Positions 35,924 to 45,686 of a stretch of 64,000 bases of DNA are shown one piece after another. This stretch comes from Agromyces terreus. Lineage in GTDB: Bacteria > Actinomycetota > Actinomycetes > Actinomycetales > Microbacteriaceae. The notes under the pieces are model-generated. The model was not told the DNA's origin. It worked only from the letters and a program-made list of their open reading frames with translations, and searched no databases. Numbering within the stretch: position 1 is the stretch's first letter; the number at the start of each line of letters is the position of its first letter. Location of the stretch: positions 868,001 to 932,000 of the forward strand of contig NZ_WBIS01000001.1 of the NCBI RefSeq assembly GCF_009749465.1. Direction: 5' to 3'. The translations under genes were made by a program, and so were the position numbers.

Positions 35924-36137
35924 GCGGTCCACATCCTCCGGGAGGACGCCGGCGGTGCGCTCCCGCTCCATCACGTGTTCGGGCTGCTCGTGCGGCCCTG
36001 TCCACGATATCGGCGGAGCGCGCGGCATCCGCCCGATCGCCCGCGATTGGCAGCATTTCGGAGCGCCGAAGAGCCGCGCGAGGGCGCCCATGCGTCACGT
36101 GGGCGACGCCGCGTGCCCGGACGGGAGATGCCCGCGT

Positions 36138-37028
36138 TCAGCCCCGACCGGCCGAGGACGCCGGTGCGGTCACGAAGTCGATGAGCTCCTCGACCCGGGC
36201 GAGCAGGGCGGGCTCGAGGTCGCCGTAGCCGCGCACCTGCCCGAGGATGCGCTGCCATGCGCGGGCGATGTCGGCCTGTTCTTCGTGCGGCCAGCCGAAC
36301 GCCTCGCAGATGCCGTGCTTCCACTCGGTGCCGCGGGGGACCGCCGGCCAGGCCTCGCGGCCGATGCGCGCGGGCTTCACGGCCTGCCAGACGTCGATGA
36401 ACGGGTGTCCGACCACGAGCACGTGCTCGCGGTGCGGGCCGCGCATGACGGCGTCGGCGATGCGCTGCTCCTTCGAGCCGGGCACGAGGTGGTCGACGAG
36501 GATGCCGGCTCGCCGACCGGGCCCCGGCCGGAACTCGTCGAGCTGCGGTGCGAGCACGTCGACCCCCTCGAGGTACTCGACGACGACGCCCTCGACGCGG
36601 AGGTCGGCGCCCCAGACCTTCTCGACGAGCTCGGCGTCGTGGCGGCCCTCGACGAAGATCCGGCTGGGCAGGGCGACCCTGGCCTTGGCCTGTGCGGCAT
36701 CGACGGCGAACGATCCGGATGCGGTGCGCAGCCGCCCAGTGGGCGCCTTCGGCTTCGGGCGCACGAGCTGCACGGCCTCCCCGTCGACGAGGAACCCGTG
36801 CCCGAGCGGGAACATCCGCGTCTTGCCGAAGCGGTCCTCGAGGGTGACGTGCTGCGAGTCGACGCCGACGACGGCGCCGCAGTAGCCGTCTGAGGCGAGC
36901 TCGACGACGAGGTCGCGTTCGGCCTCGACGGTCGGGATCACCCGCCTTCCGCGCGCTCGCCAGTCGCCGGCGAGGGCGTCCTCGCCGTAGCGGTCGGGTC
37001 CGTTCGAGAGGTGGGTCGAGGCAGGCAC
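36138..37028 (-). CDS. DUF3097 family protein
   Basis: 296 residues. Conserved blocks IFVEGRHDAELVEKVWG, VVVEYLEGVDVLAPQL, GILVDHLVPGSKEQRI and VLVVGHPFIDVWQAVKP; the EGRHDAEL and ILVDHLVPGSKE blocks look TOPRIM-like, with acidic residues in suitable places. Function unknown. It starts nine bases after the dnaE2 stop on the same strand, so it is probably the last gene of the SOS mutasome operon. The nucleic-acid role is inference. The start is GTG 37028. Confidence 0.82.
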   Translation of the reverse strand: MPASTHLSNGPDRYGEDALAGDWRARGRRVIPTVEAERDLVVELASDGYCGAVVGVDSQHVTLEDRFGKTRMFPLGHGFLVDGEAVQLVRPKPKAPTGRLRTASGSFAVDAAQAKARVALPSRIFVEGRHDAELVEKVWGADLRVEGVVVEYLEGVDVLAPQLDEFRPGPGRRAGILVDHLVPGSKEQRIADAVMRGPHREHVLVVGHPFIDVWQAVKPARIGREAWPAVPRGTEWKHGICEAFGWPHEEQADIARAWQRILGQVRGYGDLEPALLARVEELIDFVTAPASSAGRG

Positions 37029-37037
37029 CGGACGAGG

Positions 37038-40000
37038 CTAACGGAAGTCGCGCGAGCGCAGCGGCGACGACACGGTGAGCCGTTCGAACCGGTCGGCCAC
37101 GAGGTTCACGACCCCCTCGTCGGAGCGTTCGAGGATGCCGCGGATGATCATCGCCGGTGCCTCGCGCGCGACGCGGCGGTATCGCTGCCACACCCCGACC
37201 CCGGCGATCACGTTGACCGTGCCCGATTCGTCTTCGAGGTTCATGAAGGTGATGCCGCTCGCCGTCGCGGGACGCTGACGATGCGTGACCACGCCGGCGA
37301 CCTCGAAGCGCCGCCCGCTCTCGGCCGCGGCGAGACGGTCGACGCGGAGCACTCCTCTGGCGTCGAGCCGTGCTCGCACATGCCGCATCGGGTGGTCGTC
37401 GGGCGAGATGCCGGTGGACCACAGGTCGTACACCACCTGCTCGGCGGGGGAGAGCATCGGGAGCAGTGGCGGCTGCACCACGACGACCGAACCCTCGAGG
37501 TACTCTTCACGGTCCTGCGCGGCCTCGCCCGAGAGCCACAGCGCCGCCCGCCGATCGAGGTCGAACCCCGCGAAGGCGTCCGCCGCGGCGAGCGCCTCGA
37601 GCTGCTCCGCGGAGAGGCCGGCCCGACGGGAGACCTCGGCCATGTCGCGATAGGGTCCGCGGGCCTCGCGTTCGGCGACGATGCGCTCGGCGACGGCCAG
37701 GCCGATCGAGGAGACGTCGGCCAGCCCCAGTCGCACGGCGAACGCGCCGTCGCGGCGGTGTTCGGCGGAGCGGTCGGGCGCCTCCCGGACGAACTCGCCC
37801 ACGGGCGGCTGCACGGGCTCGGTGCACGAGTGCAGGCCGGTGGGCTCGCGGCATCCGTCGCTCGTTGCCCCGCCCGGAGCGGCGACCGGCTCGAGGCGTG
37901 CATGCACCCCCGAGCGCAGGATGTCGGGTCGAAGGGTCTGCACCCCGTGCCGACGCGCATCGGCGGTGAGGGTCTGCGGGGAGTAGAAGCCCATGGGCTG
38001 GGCGCGCAGCAGAGCGGCGAGGAACGCGGCCGGGTAGTGCAGCTTGAGCCACGAGCTCGCGTAGACGAGCAGGCCGAAGCTCAGCGCATGGCTCTCGGCG
38101 AAGCCGAAGCTCGCGAACGCCTCGATCTTCTCGTAGACGGAGTCGGCGACCTCTGGGGCGATGCCGTTCTCGGCCATGCCCGCATAGAGCTTGGTCCGCA
38201 GCCGGTCGATCTTCTCGACGCCCCGCTTGGAACCCATGGCCCGCCGCAGCAGGTCGGCGTCGGCGGCGCTGCAGTTGCCCACGGCGACCGCCATCTGCAT
38301 GAGCTGCTCCTGGAACAGCGGCACCCCGAGCGTGCGTTCGAGCACGGGTTCGAGCTTCGGATGCAGGTACGTGACGGCCTCCTCGCCCGTGCGTCGGCGG
38401 ATGTAGGGGTGCACCGCGCCGCCCTGCACCGGGCCGGGGCGGATCAGCGCGATCTCGACGACGAGGTCGTAGAAGCACCGTGGCTTCAGCCTGGGGAGCG
38501 TGCCCATCTGCGCACGCGACTCGACCTGGAACACCCCGATCGAGTCGGCCCGGCAGAGCATGTCGTAGACCGCGGCCTCCTCTTTGGGCAGGGTCGCGAG
38601 CTCCCAGGTCTCGCCCGTGTGCTCGCGCACGAGGTCGAACGTGTACTGCAGGGCCGCGAGCATGCCGAGTCCGAGCAGGTCGAACTTCACGAGCCCCATC
38701 CAGGCGCAGTCGTCTTTGTCCCATTGCAGCACCGTGCGCCGTTCCTTGCGGGCGTGCTCGATCGGGCACACCTCCCCGACGGGGCGGTCGGTGAGCACCA
38801 TGCCGCCCGAGTGGATGCCGAGGTGCCGCGGAAACGTGAGCAGTTGCTCGGCGAGCGCGACGACCGGCTCGGGGATGTCGTGGTCATCGGTGCTCACGAC
38901 GGCGCCCCACCGCTCGACCTGCCGGCTCCAGGCATCCTGTTGCCCGGTCGAGAACCCGAGCGCCTTGGCCATGTCTCGCACCGCGGCCTTCGGGCGGTAG
39001 CTGATGACGTTCGCGACCTGCGCGGCGTTCATGCGCCCGTACTTCTCGTAGACGTACTGGATGATCTCCTCGCGCCGGTCGGAGTCGAAGTCGACGTCGA
39101 TGTCGGGCGCCTCGTCGCGCAGCGCCGAGAGGAAGCGCTCGAACGGCAGCCCGTAGAAGATCGAGTCGACGGCGGTGATGTCCAGCACGAAGCAGACCGC
39201 CGAGTTCGCGGCCGACCCGCGCCCCTGGCAGAGGATGCCGCGGCTGCGCGCCTCGCGCACGAGGTCGTGCACGATGAGGAAGTAGCCCGGGAAGTCCTTC
39301 AGCTCGATGACGTCGAGCTCGCGTGCGAGGCGTTCGCGCACCTCCTCCGACATGCCGGGGTAGCGTCGTTCGGCGCCGGCCCAGACGAGCTCGCGCAGCC
39401 AGCTCATCGGCGTGTGCCCCTCGGGCACCTGCTGCCTCGGCAGTCGCGGCTTGGCGCTGCGAAGGGTGAACCCGAGTTCGGCGGCGAGCGTCGCCGAACT
39501 CGCGACCGCGCCCGGGTAGCGCGCGAACCGCTCGGCCATCTCCGCTCCGGAGCGCAGGTGCAGTCCGTCGGATGCCGGCAGCCAGCCGTCGAGCTCGTCG
39601 AGGCTGCGTCTGGCGCGCACGGCGGCGAGCGCCGAGGCGAGTCGGTGCTCGCCGGGCGTGGCGTAGTGCACGGCGTTCGTGGCGAGCAGGGGGAGCCGTG
39701 CACGTTCGGCGAGGGCGGCGAGCCGGTCGTTGGCCTGCTGGTCGAGCGGATGCCCGTGGTCGAAGAGCTCCACGACGACATGGTCTCGCCCGAACAACGC
39801 GATCAGCCGGTCGAGTTCGCGCCACGCGGCATCCTCGCCGCCCTCGGCGAGCGCCCGACGAACCATTCCCTTGCGGCATCCGGTGGGGATGATCCATTCA
39901 TTGCCGGAATGCTCAGCGAGTGCTTCGAGCGAATACACCGGTCGGCCCTTCTCCTCTCCGGCCAGCTGCCCCGCAGTGATCGCGCTCGCGAGCCGGTGGT

Positions 40001-40463
40001 AGCCCTCCTGCTGGCGGGCGAGCACGAGCAGGTGCTCGCCCTCGGGGTCGGCGACGCCCATCTGCGGTTCGGAGAGCCCGATCGAGAGCTCGGCGCCGAA
40101 CACGGTCTCGAGCGCGGGAAAGCTCTCGGCCGCCTCGGCGAAGCGCACGACGCCGTAGAAGCCGTCGTGATCGGTGAGCGCGAGCCCCGTGAGGCCGAGC
40201 CGGTGCGCCTCCTCGACGAGATGCTCGGGCGAGGAGGCGCCGTCGAGGAAGCTGTACGTCGAGTGCGCGTGCAACTCGGCGTACGGGACGACCGGCCCCG
40301 TGGGCGCCTCGAGCCCTTCGGCGGGCCGGTACGGATGCCGCTTGCGGCTGAACGCCGGGCCGTCGCCGCCGTCGGCGATGAGCTTCGGAGCCCCCGGCCG
40401 TCGTCGGTCGGAGAGCTTGCGCTCGAGCTCCGACCAGGGGATGCCGGGGTTGTTCCAGCCCAT
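37038..40463 (-). CDS. dnaE2: Error-prone DNA polymerase DnaE2
   Basis: 1141 residues, C-family polymerase. The N-terminal PHP domain starts at YAELHAHSTYSFLDGASSP and includes ALTDHDGFYGVV. The palm has the catalytic acids in PDIDVDFDSDRREEII, and GIHSGGMV, FDLLGLGML and GVPLFQEQLMQM follow. A tandem helix-hairpin-helix and an OB fold (FEVAGVVTHRQRP, ITFMNLEDESG) end the protein. It bypasses lesions with ImuA'/ImuB in SOS mutagenesis. ATG 40463 has a GGAGGGG ribosome binding site. It lies 31 bases after imuB. Confidence 0.95.
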   Translation of the reverse strand: MGWNNPGIPWSELERKLSDRRRPGAPKLIADGGDGPAFSRKRHPYRPAEGLEAPTGPVVPYAELHAHSTYSFLDGASSPEHLVEEAHRLGLTGLALTDHDGFYGVVRFAEAAESFPALETVFGAELSIGLSEPQMGVADPEGEHLLVLARQQEGYHRLASAITAGQLAGEEKGRPVYSLEALAEHSGNEWIIPTGCRKGMVRRALAEGGEDAAWRELDRLIALFGRDHVVVELFDHGHPLDQQANDRLAALAERARLPLLATNAVHYATPGEHRLASALAAVRARRSLDELDGWLPASDGLHLRSGAEMAERFARYPGAVASSATLAAELGFTLRSAKPRLPRQQVPEGHTPMSWLRELVWAGAERRYPGMSEEVRERLARELDVIELKDFPGYFLIVHDLVREARSRGILCQGRGSAANSAVCFVLDITAVDSIFYGLPFERFLSALRDEAPDIDVDFDSDRREEIIQYVYEKYGRMNAAQVANVISYRPKAAVRDMAKALGFSTGQQDAWSRQVERWGAVVSTDDHDIPEPVVALAEQLLTFPRHLGIHSGGMVLTDRPVGEVCPIEHARKERRTVLQWDKDDCAWMGLVKFDLLGLGMLAALQYTFDLVREHTGETWELATLPKEEAAVYDMLCRADSIGVFQVESRAQMGTLPRLKPRCFYDLVVEIALIRPGPVQGGAVHPYIRRRTGEEAVTYLHPKLEPVLERTLGVPLFQEQLMQMAVAVGNCSAADADLLRRAMGSKRGVEKIDRLRTKLYAGMAENGIAPEVADSVYEKIEAFASFGFAESHALSFGLLVYASSWLKLHYPAAFLAALLRAQPMGFYSPQTLTADARRHGVQTLRPDILRSGVHARLEPVAAPGGATSDGCREPTGLHSCTEPVQPPVGEFVREAPDRSAEHRRDGAFAVRLGLADVSSIGLAVAERIVAEREARGPYRDMAEVSRRAGLSAEQLEALAAADAFAGFDLDRRAALWLSGEAAQDREEYLEGSVVVVQPPLLPMLSPAEQVVYDLWSTGISPDDHPMRHVRARLDARGVLRVDRLAAAESGRRFEVAGVVTHRQRPATASGITFMNLEDESGTVNVIAGVGVWQRYRRVAREAPAMIIRGILERSDEGVVNLVADRFERLTVSSPLRSRDFR

Positions 40464-40494
40464 CAGCCCCTCCGGTCCTTCGATGCACGCGCCA

Positions 40495-42168
40495 TCAGTC
40501 GTACCTCGCTTCGGCCCACCAGCCCTCGGCGTCGCGGACCAGCAGCCACGCGCAGCCGTCGTCGTCGACGATCTGGAACCGGTGCACGCGCTTGGCGCGC
40601 TCGGGATCCCACCAGCGCTCGACGACCGGCCATGGGCCCGCCCAGGCGCGGACGGGGGCGGCGCCGAACCCGTCTCGGGCGCGCGACGTCGTGCTCCCGA
40701 CGGATGCCGCCGGGAAGGCCCCGCCCGCCGCGACCCCGCCGCCGACCGCGAACCGCTCGGGCGGTGCCGAGATCGCACCACGTGCATCGATCGCGACGGA
40801 GACGCCACGCGCGTCGAGCAGCGTCGCCGGCACGCGTTCGCGGAAGACGCTCGCCGGTGCCAGCGCGGGGAGGCTGCCCGGCCACGGCGGGTCCCCCTGC
40901 CGGCCGCCGGCCGCTGCCGCGGTGCGGCCGGCACGCACCGGCGCGCGATCGCCCCACGGGACGAGCACCTGGCGATCGGACAGCATGCGGCCGCCGCCGA
41001 CGGTCGCGGTGACGACGGCGTCGTGGCCGAGCATGCTCTGCACCCGCGTGAGGCCGTGGTGCACGCGTTCGTCGGGGCCGCCGCCCCAGAGCCCCTCCTC
41101 GTGGTCGCCCGTGGATTCGATGCGCTCGGGGATCACGCGCAGCCGCACGATCGGCGAGGCGAGCCCGGTGTCGGCGGTGCCGGCGCCCTGCAACTGCCAC
41201 CGCACGCGGTCGATCACGTCGGCCGGCGTGAACCAACGGGGGTGGAGCCAGCTGCGACTCGAGTGACCGCCGCGTTCGTCGTCGATCTCGACCCGGAGCC
41301 CCGTGCACACGAGCCGCACGGCGCGCATGCGTTCGATGAACGCGTCGGCGCCCACGCGGAACGCGAAGGCGAGCTGGTCGATGCGATCGAGCGGGGGCTC
41401 GAAATGCTGCTCGACCTCGAACTCGGGCGGGGGAGTGCGGGCGAGCACGCTCGTCTGCTCGCGCCCGGACGCCCGGTCGTGCGCGAAGGCGCCCGCCGCC
41501 CCGAACCGGCGACGGACGTCGGCCTCGGGGAGCGCCGCGAGTTCGCCGAGCGTGCGCACGCCCAGCCGGTCGAGCAGCGTCGCGGTGCGCGGGTCGGTCA
41601 CGAGCGACACCGGCAGCGGCACGAGGAAGGCGGCGGAGCCTCCGGGCTCGACGATGCGCACCGCCGAGGCCGCCGTTTCGTCGCCCGGGTGGGACGGCGG
41701 GATCGCCCTGGCCGCCTGCTCGGCCGCGAACGGCCCGTCGGCCACCCCGACGCGGGCGCCGACCAGTCCGAGTTCTGCGGCCGTGGCGAGCAGGGCGGAT
41801 GCCGCAGCGCGTTCGCCCCCGTAGTAGCGCGCGGGTCCGCGCGCACGCATGGCGAGCGTGCCTGGACGCACGACCTGCACTCCGGGGACGATCTGCTCGA
41901 TGCGCCGCACGACCGGTTCGAAGACGCGCACGTCGAGTTCGGCGTCGTAGTCGTGCACGAGCAGACCGGGCGAGCGCAGTTGCGCCTCGCGGAGCTTCAG
42001 CCCGCGCGTGACGCCCTGCCCTCGTGCAGCCTCGGAGCAGGCGAAGACCACGCCTCGGGCGATGAGCGCGATCGACGCAGCGGGATCGACGCCGAGTTCG
42101 CGGCGAACCGCGTGCACCGGCCAGTCGGGGCACCAGAGCACGATCGTGCGCCCGGCCTCGGCGGTCAT
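40495..42168 (-). CDS. imuB: ImuB, Y-family polymerase-like mutasome protein
   Basis: 557 residues. It has a Y-family polymerase fold, but the N-terminal motif is LWCPDWPVHAV rather than the active DxD(F/Y)F motif, so it is expected to lack polymerase activity like other ImuB proteins. Later motifs (YGGERAAASALLA, LGVRTLGELAAL) fit the fold. RQVLVPWGD near residue 415 is a probable beta-clamp-binding motif. ImuB recruits DnaE2 to the clamp. It overlaps imuA' by four bases. Confidence 0.9.
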   Translation of the reverse strand: MTAEAGRTIVLWCPDWPVHAVRRELGVDPAASIALIARGVVFACSEAARGQGVTRGLKLREAQLRSPGLLVHDYDAELDVRVFEPVVRRIEQIVPGVQVVRPGTLAMRARGPARYYGGERAAASALLATAAELGLVGARVGVADGPFAAEQAARAIPPSHPGDETAASAVRIVEPGGSAAFLVPLPVSLVTDPRTATLLDRLGVRTLGELAALPEADVRRRFGAAGAFAHDRASGREQTSVLARTPPPEFEVEQHFEPPLDRIDQLAFAFRVGADAFIERMRAVRLVCTGLRVEIDDERGGHSSRSWLHPRWFTPADVIDRVRWQLQGAGTADTGLASPIVRLRVIPERIESTGDHEEGLWGGGPDERVHHGLTRVQSMLGHDAVVTATVGGGRMLSDRQVLVPWGDRAPVRAGRTAAAAGGRQGDPPWPGSLPALAPASVFRERVPATLLDARGVSVAIDARGAISAPPERFAVGGGVAAGGAFPAASVGSTTSRARDGFGAAPVRAWAGPWPVVERWWDPERAKRVHRFQIVDDDGCAWLLVRDAEGWWAEARYD

Positions 42169-42896
42169 CCGACCCTCCGCCGTGCTTCGCCGGCGAGCCC
42201 GATGGCGATCGGACGGGACGTGAGCGGCACCGGCGCGACCGGCACGGTCGCGAACTCCAGCGATCTGCCGGGCAACCGCAGGCGCGACCTGGCGTGGCGA
42301 ACGAACTCGCCGCGACCGACCGTGTTCACGACCGCCTCGCGATCGACGAGGTGCCCGTGCCCGCGTTCGATGCCGTGCCATTCGCTGGCCTCGAGCCCGA
42401 GCCTGGCGTCGCTGCCCGGCCATGCGCCGGCGACGAGCAGCGTGGCTCCCCGCTGGCGGAGGCGCGCCTGCAACCGGCTCGCCTCGGCGGGGGAGACGCG
42501 GGTGGCGGGGCGCACGGCGACCACGGGCATGACATCGGCGAGCGCCGCCGCGACGGCGAGCCACTGCGCGCCGGGATCGGGCACGAGGGCGAGCCGTTCG
42601 AGCGCGATGCCGAACCGGGAGGCGGCCTCGACGCCGAACTCGGGGATGCCGATCACGGCGGCCCACCCGCCGGCGGCGCTCGGGCCAGCGAGCAGCGCCA
42701 TGAGCAGGGTCATCGACCCCTCGACCTGCACGACCGCGCCCTCGCGCAATGTGCCGCCCGGGAGGACGCCCGCGAAGACCGGGTGGGTCGGCACGGCCTT
42801 CGTCTCGAGGCGGGTGCTCTGCATGCCGCGGATGCGCGCCTGCAGTTCGTCGACGCGCACCGCGCGGGGCGCGGGAGCGTCGAGGGGAGCGGTCAT
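42165..42896 (-). CDS. imuA': ImuA' RecA-like mutasome protein
   Basis: 243 residues. FAGVLPGGTLREGAVVQVEGS precedes a RecA-like core whose Walker A is degenerate: the GKT/S lysine is missing, as in other ImuA' proteins. WAAVIGIPEFGVEAASRFGI and the C-terminal basic segment RHARSRLRLPGRSLEF follow. It works with ImuB and DnaE2 in damage-induced mutagenesis. ATG 42896 sits 15 bases downstream of a perfect LexA box, so this is the first gene of the SOS operon. Confidence 0.9.
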   Translation of the reverse strand: MTAPLDAPAPRAVRVDELQARIRGMQSTRLETKAVPTHPVFAGVLPGGTLREGAVVQVEGSMTLLMALLAGPSAAGGWAAVIGIPEFGVEAASRFGIALERLALVPDPGAQWLAVAAALADVMPVVAVRPATRVSPAEASRLQARLRQRGATLLVAGAWPGSDARLGLEASEWHGIERGHGHLVDREAVVNTVGRGEFVRHARSRLRLPGRSLEFATVPVAPVPLTSRPIAIGLAGEARRRVG

Positions 42897-42911
42897 GGTC
42901 ACCCCACCAGT

Positions 42912-42929
42912 TTCGAACACATGTTCGAA
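42912..42929. promoter_or_regulatory. LexA (SOS) box upstream of imuA'-imuB-dnaE2
   Basis: TTCGAACACATGTTCGAA is a perfect 18-base palindrome matching the actinobacterial SOS consensus TCGAAC-N4-GTTCGA. LexA binding here would repress the mutasome until DNA damage. Confidence 0.95.
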
Positions 42930-43120
42930 TACGGCAAGTCGGATGCGCCGGACGTCCACCCGCCGACCGTCCCCGTTCCCGGCCACATCGAGCCGAGCGC
43001 GAGCGAAGAGGACGAGACCGCGGGCGCGGGCGGCGCACGCTCGTCGCATTCGCTCGCCCTCAGCGCACCGCGGGCCAGCCGGGTGCGAGGCCGGGGGATC
43101 GGAGCCCGCCGGAAACGCGA

Positions 43121-43151
43121 GAAGGCCCGGATCGAAACGATCCGGGCCTTC
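43121..43151 (-). terminator. Terminator of tRNA-Leu
   Basis: GAAGGCCCGGATCG at 43121-43134 pairs perfectly over 14 bases with 43138-43151 around an AAA loop. It lies just past the 3' end of the minus-strand tRNA. Confidence 0.75.
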
Positions 43152-43164
43152 TGAACACATCGCG

Positions 43165-43248
43165 TGCGCGAGGGGGGACTTGAACCCCCACGCCCGTTAG
43201 GGCACTAGCACCTCAAGCTAGCGCGTCTGCCATTTCCGCCACCCGCGC
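43165..43248 (-). tRNA. tRNA-Leu, anticodon GAG
   Basis: On the minus strand the acceptor GCGCGGG pairs with CTCGCGC (one G-U pair). GTGGCGGAAATGGCAGAC forms the D-arm. The anticodon stem CTAGC/GCTAG encloses TTGAGGT with anticodon GAG. A long class II variable arm (GTGCCC...GGGCGT) and the T-arm GGGGGTTCAAGTCCCCC follow. The CCA end is not encoded. Length is 84 bases. GAG reads the CUC and CUU leucine codons, CUC being dominant in this genome. Confidence 0.96.
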
Positions 43249-43289
43249 GTTGTGTCTGCCTCGCGATCTCTCGCTTGGCACGAGATAAG

Positions 43290-43319
43290 ACATTAGCACG
43301 GTTCTGAAGGTGCTTTCGA
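43290..43319 (-). promoter_or_regulatory. Promoter of tRNA-Leu
   Basis: On the minus strand TCGAAA (complement of 43314-43319) and TAATGT (complement of 43290-43295) are 18 bases apart, with the -10 about 40 bases upstream of the tRNA 5' end. Confidence 0.5.
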
Positions 43320-43491
43320 CCACGCCGACGACGGCCGCGACCGCCGCGTGGCCGACCACGACGCCGAGGCGGCCACTGCGAGCGCAGGCCGAGAGAGAAG
43401 CGCCGATCAACAGGGCGTTCGCGAACTCCGGATGACGCGTGGTCGAGGCATCCGTCGCCCCGGATCGCCGTCGGCGGCTACGGTGAAGGGC

Positions 43492-44820
43492 ATGGCCGAG
43501 ACATCCGCACCGAACCCCGAGCCCGCGACCGAACTCGAGGAGACCGCGGTCATCGCCCGCGACCTGATCCGGTTCGACACCTCGAACTACGGCGAGGGCA
43601 AGGCGAAGGGCGAACGCGAGGCCGCCGAGTACGTCGAGGCCCGGCTCCGATCGCTCGGCCTCGAGCCGCAGATGTTCGAACCCGAGCCGCGTCGCACGAG
43701 CGTCGTCGCACGGGTTCCGGGCCGCAACCCCGACAAACCCGCGCTCGTGCTGCACGGGCACCTCGACGTGGTGCCCGCCGACGCCCGCAACTGGAGCGTC
43801 GACCCGTTCGCGGGCGAGATCCGCGACGGCATGCTGTGGGGCCGCGGCGCCGTCGACATGAAGGACATGGACGCCATGATGCTCACGGCGCTGGGCGACA
43901 TCCTGAACTCCGGGCGCCTGCCCGAGCGCGAGATCGTCGTCGCCTACTTCGCCGACGAGGAGGCGGGCGGAGGCGTCGGGGCGAGCCGGCTCGTCGACGA
44001 CCACCCCGAGCTCTTCGCGGGCGCGACCGAGGCGATCAGCGAGGTCGGCGGGTACTCGATCACCGTCGGCGGCACCCGCGCGTACCTCCTGCAGACCGGC
44101 GAGAAGTCGCTGCTCTGGGTGCGCCTGATCGCGCGCGGCACCGCGGCGCACGGGTCGCGGCTGATCCGCGACAACGCGATCACGAAACTGGCGGGCGCGA
44201 TCGCGCGCATCGGCTCGACCGAGTGGCCGGTGCACCTCACCGCGACCACGCGCGAGCTCCTCGACCGGGTGGCCGACCAGCTCGGCGTCGACCCGCAGCA
44301 GGTCTCGCCCGACGAGCTCGCGCTGGCCACGGGCTCCGCGTCGGGGTTCATCACGGCGACCCTGCGGACGACCTCCAACCCGACCGGCCTCGAGGCCGGA
44401 TACAAGCACAACGTCATCCCCGACCTCGCCGAGGCCCTGGTCGACATCCGCACGCTGCCCGGCGAGGAGGACGCCGTGCTCGCCGAGATCGCGCGCATCG
44501 CGGGCGACGACATCGAGATCGAGATCGTGCACCGCGACGTCGGACTCGAGTCCCCGACATCCGGCGCCCTCGTCGACGCCGTGCACCGCGCCATCGACCT
44601 CCACGACCCGGGCGCACCGGTCTTCCCGTACCTGCTCTCGGGCGGCACCGACAACAAGGCCCTCAGCCGCCTCGGCATCACGGGCTACGGTTTCGCCCCG
44701 CTGCGGCTGCCCGAGGGCCTCGACTTCCCGGCGATGTTCCACGGAGTCGATGAACGAGTGCCCCTCGACGCACTAGTCTTCGGGAGACAGGTCCTCCGCG
44801 ACCTGCTCCTCGACTACTGA
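43492..44820 (+). CDS. M20-family metallopeptidase (dipeptidase/deacylase)
   Basis: 442 residues. Zinc ligands are visible in HGHLDVVP, GRGAVDMKD and ADEEAGGGVGA. A dimerisation domain from about residue 195 begins SLLWVRLIARGTAAHGSR, and TDNKALSRLG with the C-terminal HGVDERVPL closes the active site. M20 members cleave peptides or N-acyl amino acids; the substrate is unknown. TACGGT lies seven bases before ATG 43492, so it is probably leaderless. UppP follows 43 bases downstream. Confidence 0.92.
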   Translation: MAETSAPNPEPATELEETAVIARDLIRFDTSNYGEGKAKGEREAAEYVEARLRSLGLEPQMFEPEPRRTSVVARVPGRNPDKPALVLHGHLDVVPADARNWSVDPFAGEIRDGMLWGRGAVDMKDMDAMMLTALGDILNSGRLPEREIVVAYFADEEAGGGVGASRLVDDHPELFAGATEAISEVGGYSITVGGTRAYLLQTGEKSLLWVRLIARGTAAHGSRLIRDNAITKLAGAIARIGSTEWPVHLTATTRELLDRVADQLGVDPQQVSPDELALATGSASGFITATLRTTSNPTGLEAGYKHNVIPDLAEALVDIRTLPGEEDAVLAEIARIAGDDIEIEIVHRDVGLESPTSGALVDAVHRAIDLHDPGAPVFPYLLSGGTDNKALSRLGITGYGFAPLRLPEGLDFPAMFHGVDERVPLDALVFGRQVLRDLLLDY

Positions 44821-44863
44821 CGGTCTGAACTCCGGGTAGCCGGAGAGAGAAGGCGGCACCCAC

Positions 44864-45682
44864 GTGATCGAAGCGCTCATCCTCGGTTTCGTCCAGGGGC
44901 TCACCGAGTTCCTCCCGATCTCCTCGAGCGCCCATCTGCGCATCCTCGGCGAGTTCCTGCCCGGCGCCCAAGACCCCGGGGCCGCGTTCACCGCGATCAC
45001 GCAGCTCGGCACCGAGACCGCCGTCGTGGTCTACTTCTGGCGCGACATCGTCCGCATCATCTCGCGCTGGTGCTCCTCGCTCGTCGGACGGACGCCGCGC
45101 AACGACCCCGACGCCCGCATGGGATGGCTCATCATCGTCGGCTCGATCCCGATCGTCGTGCTCGGGCTGCTCTTCCAGGACGAGATCGAGACCACGTTCC
45201 GATCGCTGTGGATCGTCGCGACCATGCTCGTCGTGTTCGGCCTCATCCTCGGCCTCGCCGACTGGGCCGGCGCCAAGCGCCGCAAGCTCGACGACCTCAC
45301 GGTCGGCCACGGCATCGTCTTCGGCTTCGCGCAGGCGCTGGCGCTCATCCCGGGCGTCTCCCGCTCCGGCGGCACGATCACGGCGGGCCTGTTCCTCGGC
45401 TACGAGCGTGCGGCGGCCGCCAGGTACGCGTTCCTGCTCGCCATTCCGGCGGTGTTCGGCAGCGGCCTGTACCAACTGGCCAAGAGCTGGGGGGAGCCGT
45501 CGGTCTACAACCTCGTCGAGACCGGGGCGGCGACGCTCGTCGCCTTCGTCGTCGGCCTGCTCGTGATCGCGTTCTTCATGAGCTACATCTCGAAGCGCAG
45601 CTTCCTGCCGTTCGTGATCTACCGGGTGCTGCTCGGCGGCACGCTCTTCGTCCTGCTCGGCATGGGCGTCATCCAGCCCTGA
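44864..45682 (+). CDS. uppP: Undecaprenyl-diphosphate phosphatase
   Basis: 272 residues, about seven transmembrane helices. [16 protein letters not shown] near the N-terminus and [20 protein letters not shown] are the BacA/UppP active-site motifs. It recycles undecaprenyl pyrophosphate to the monophosphate carrier for cell-wall synthesis; extra copies confer bacitracin tolerance. The GTG start at 44864 is preceded by a purine-rich stretch (GGAGAGAGAAGG). Convergent with the PAC2 gene, only four bases apart. Confidence 0.95.
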   Translation: MIEALILGFVQGLTEFLPISSSAHLRILGEFLPGAQDPGAAFTAITQLGTETAVVVYFWRDIVRIISRWCSSLVGRTPRNDPDARMGWLIIVGSIPIVVLGLLFQDEIETTFRSLWIVATMLVVFGLILGLADWAGAKRRKLDDLTVGHGIVFGFAQALALIPGVSRSGGTITAGLFLGYERAAAARYAFLLAIPAVFGSGLYQLAKSWGEPSVYNLVETGAATLVAFVVGLLVIAFFMSYISKRSFLPFVIYRVLLGGTLFVLLGMGVIQP

Positions 45683-45686
45683 CCGC

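Noticed and set aside
35972-36098. Two TCACGTG sites between the VIT1 gene and DUF3097.
   Set aside because: Two six-base CACGTG matches in 120 bases are not unusual at this composition, and no matching regulator is implied.
37011-41012. A 1333-codon open frame on the plus strand.
   Set aside because: It is the antisense shadow of dnaE2 and imuB. Its translation is low-complexity Arg/Gly/Glu with no domain, caused by the GC-rich third positions of the true genes.
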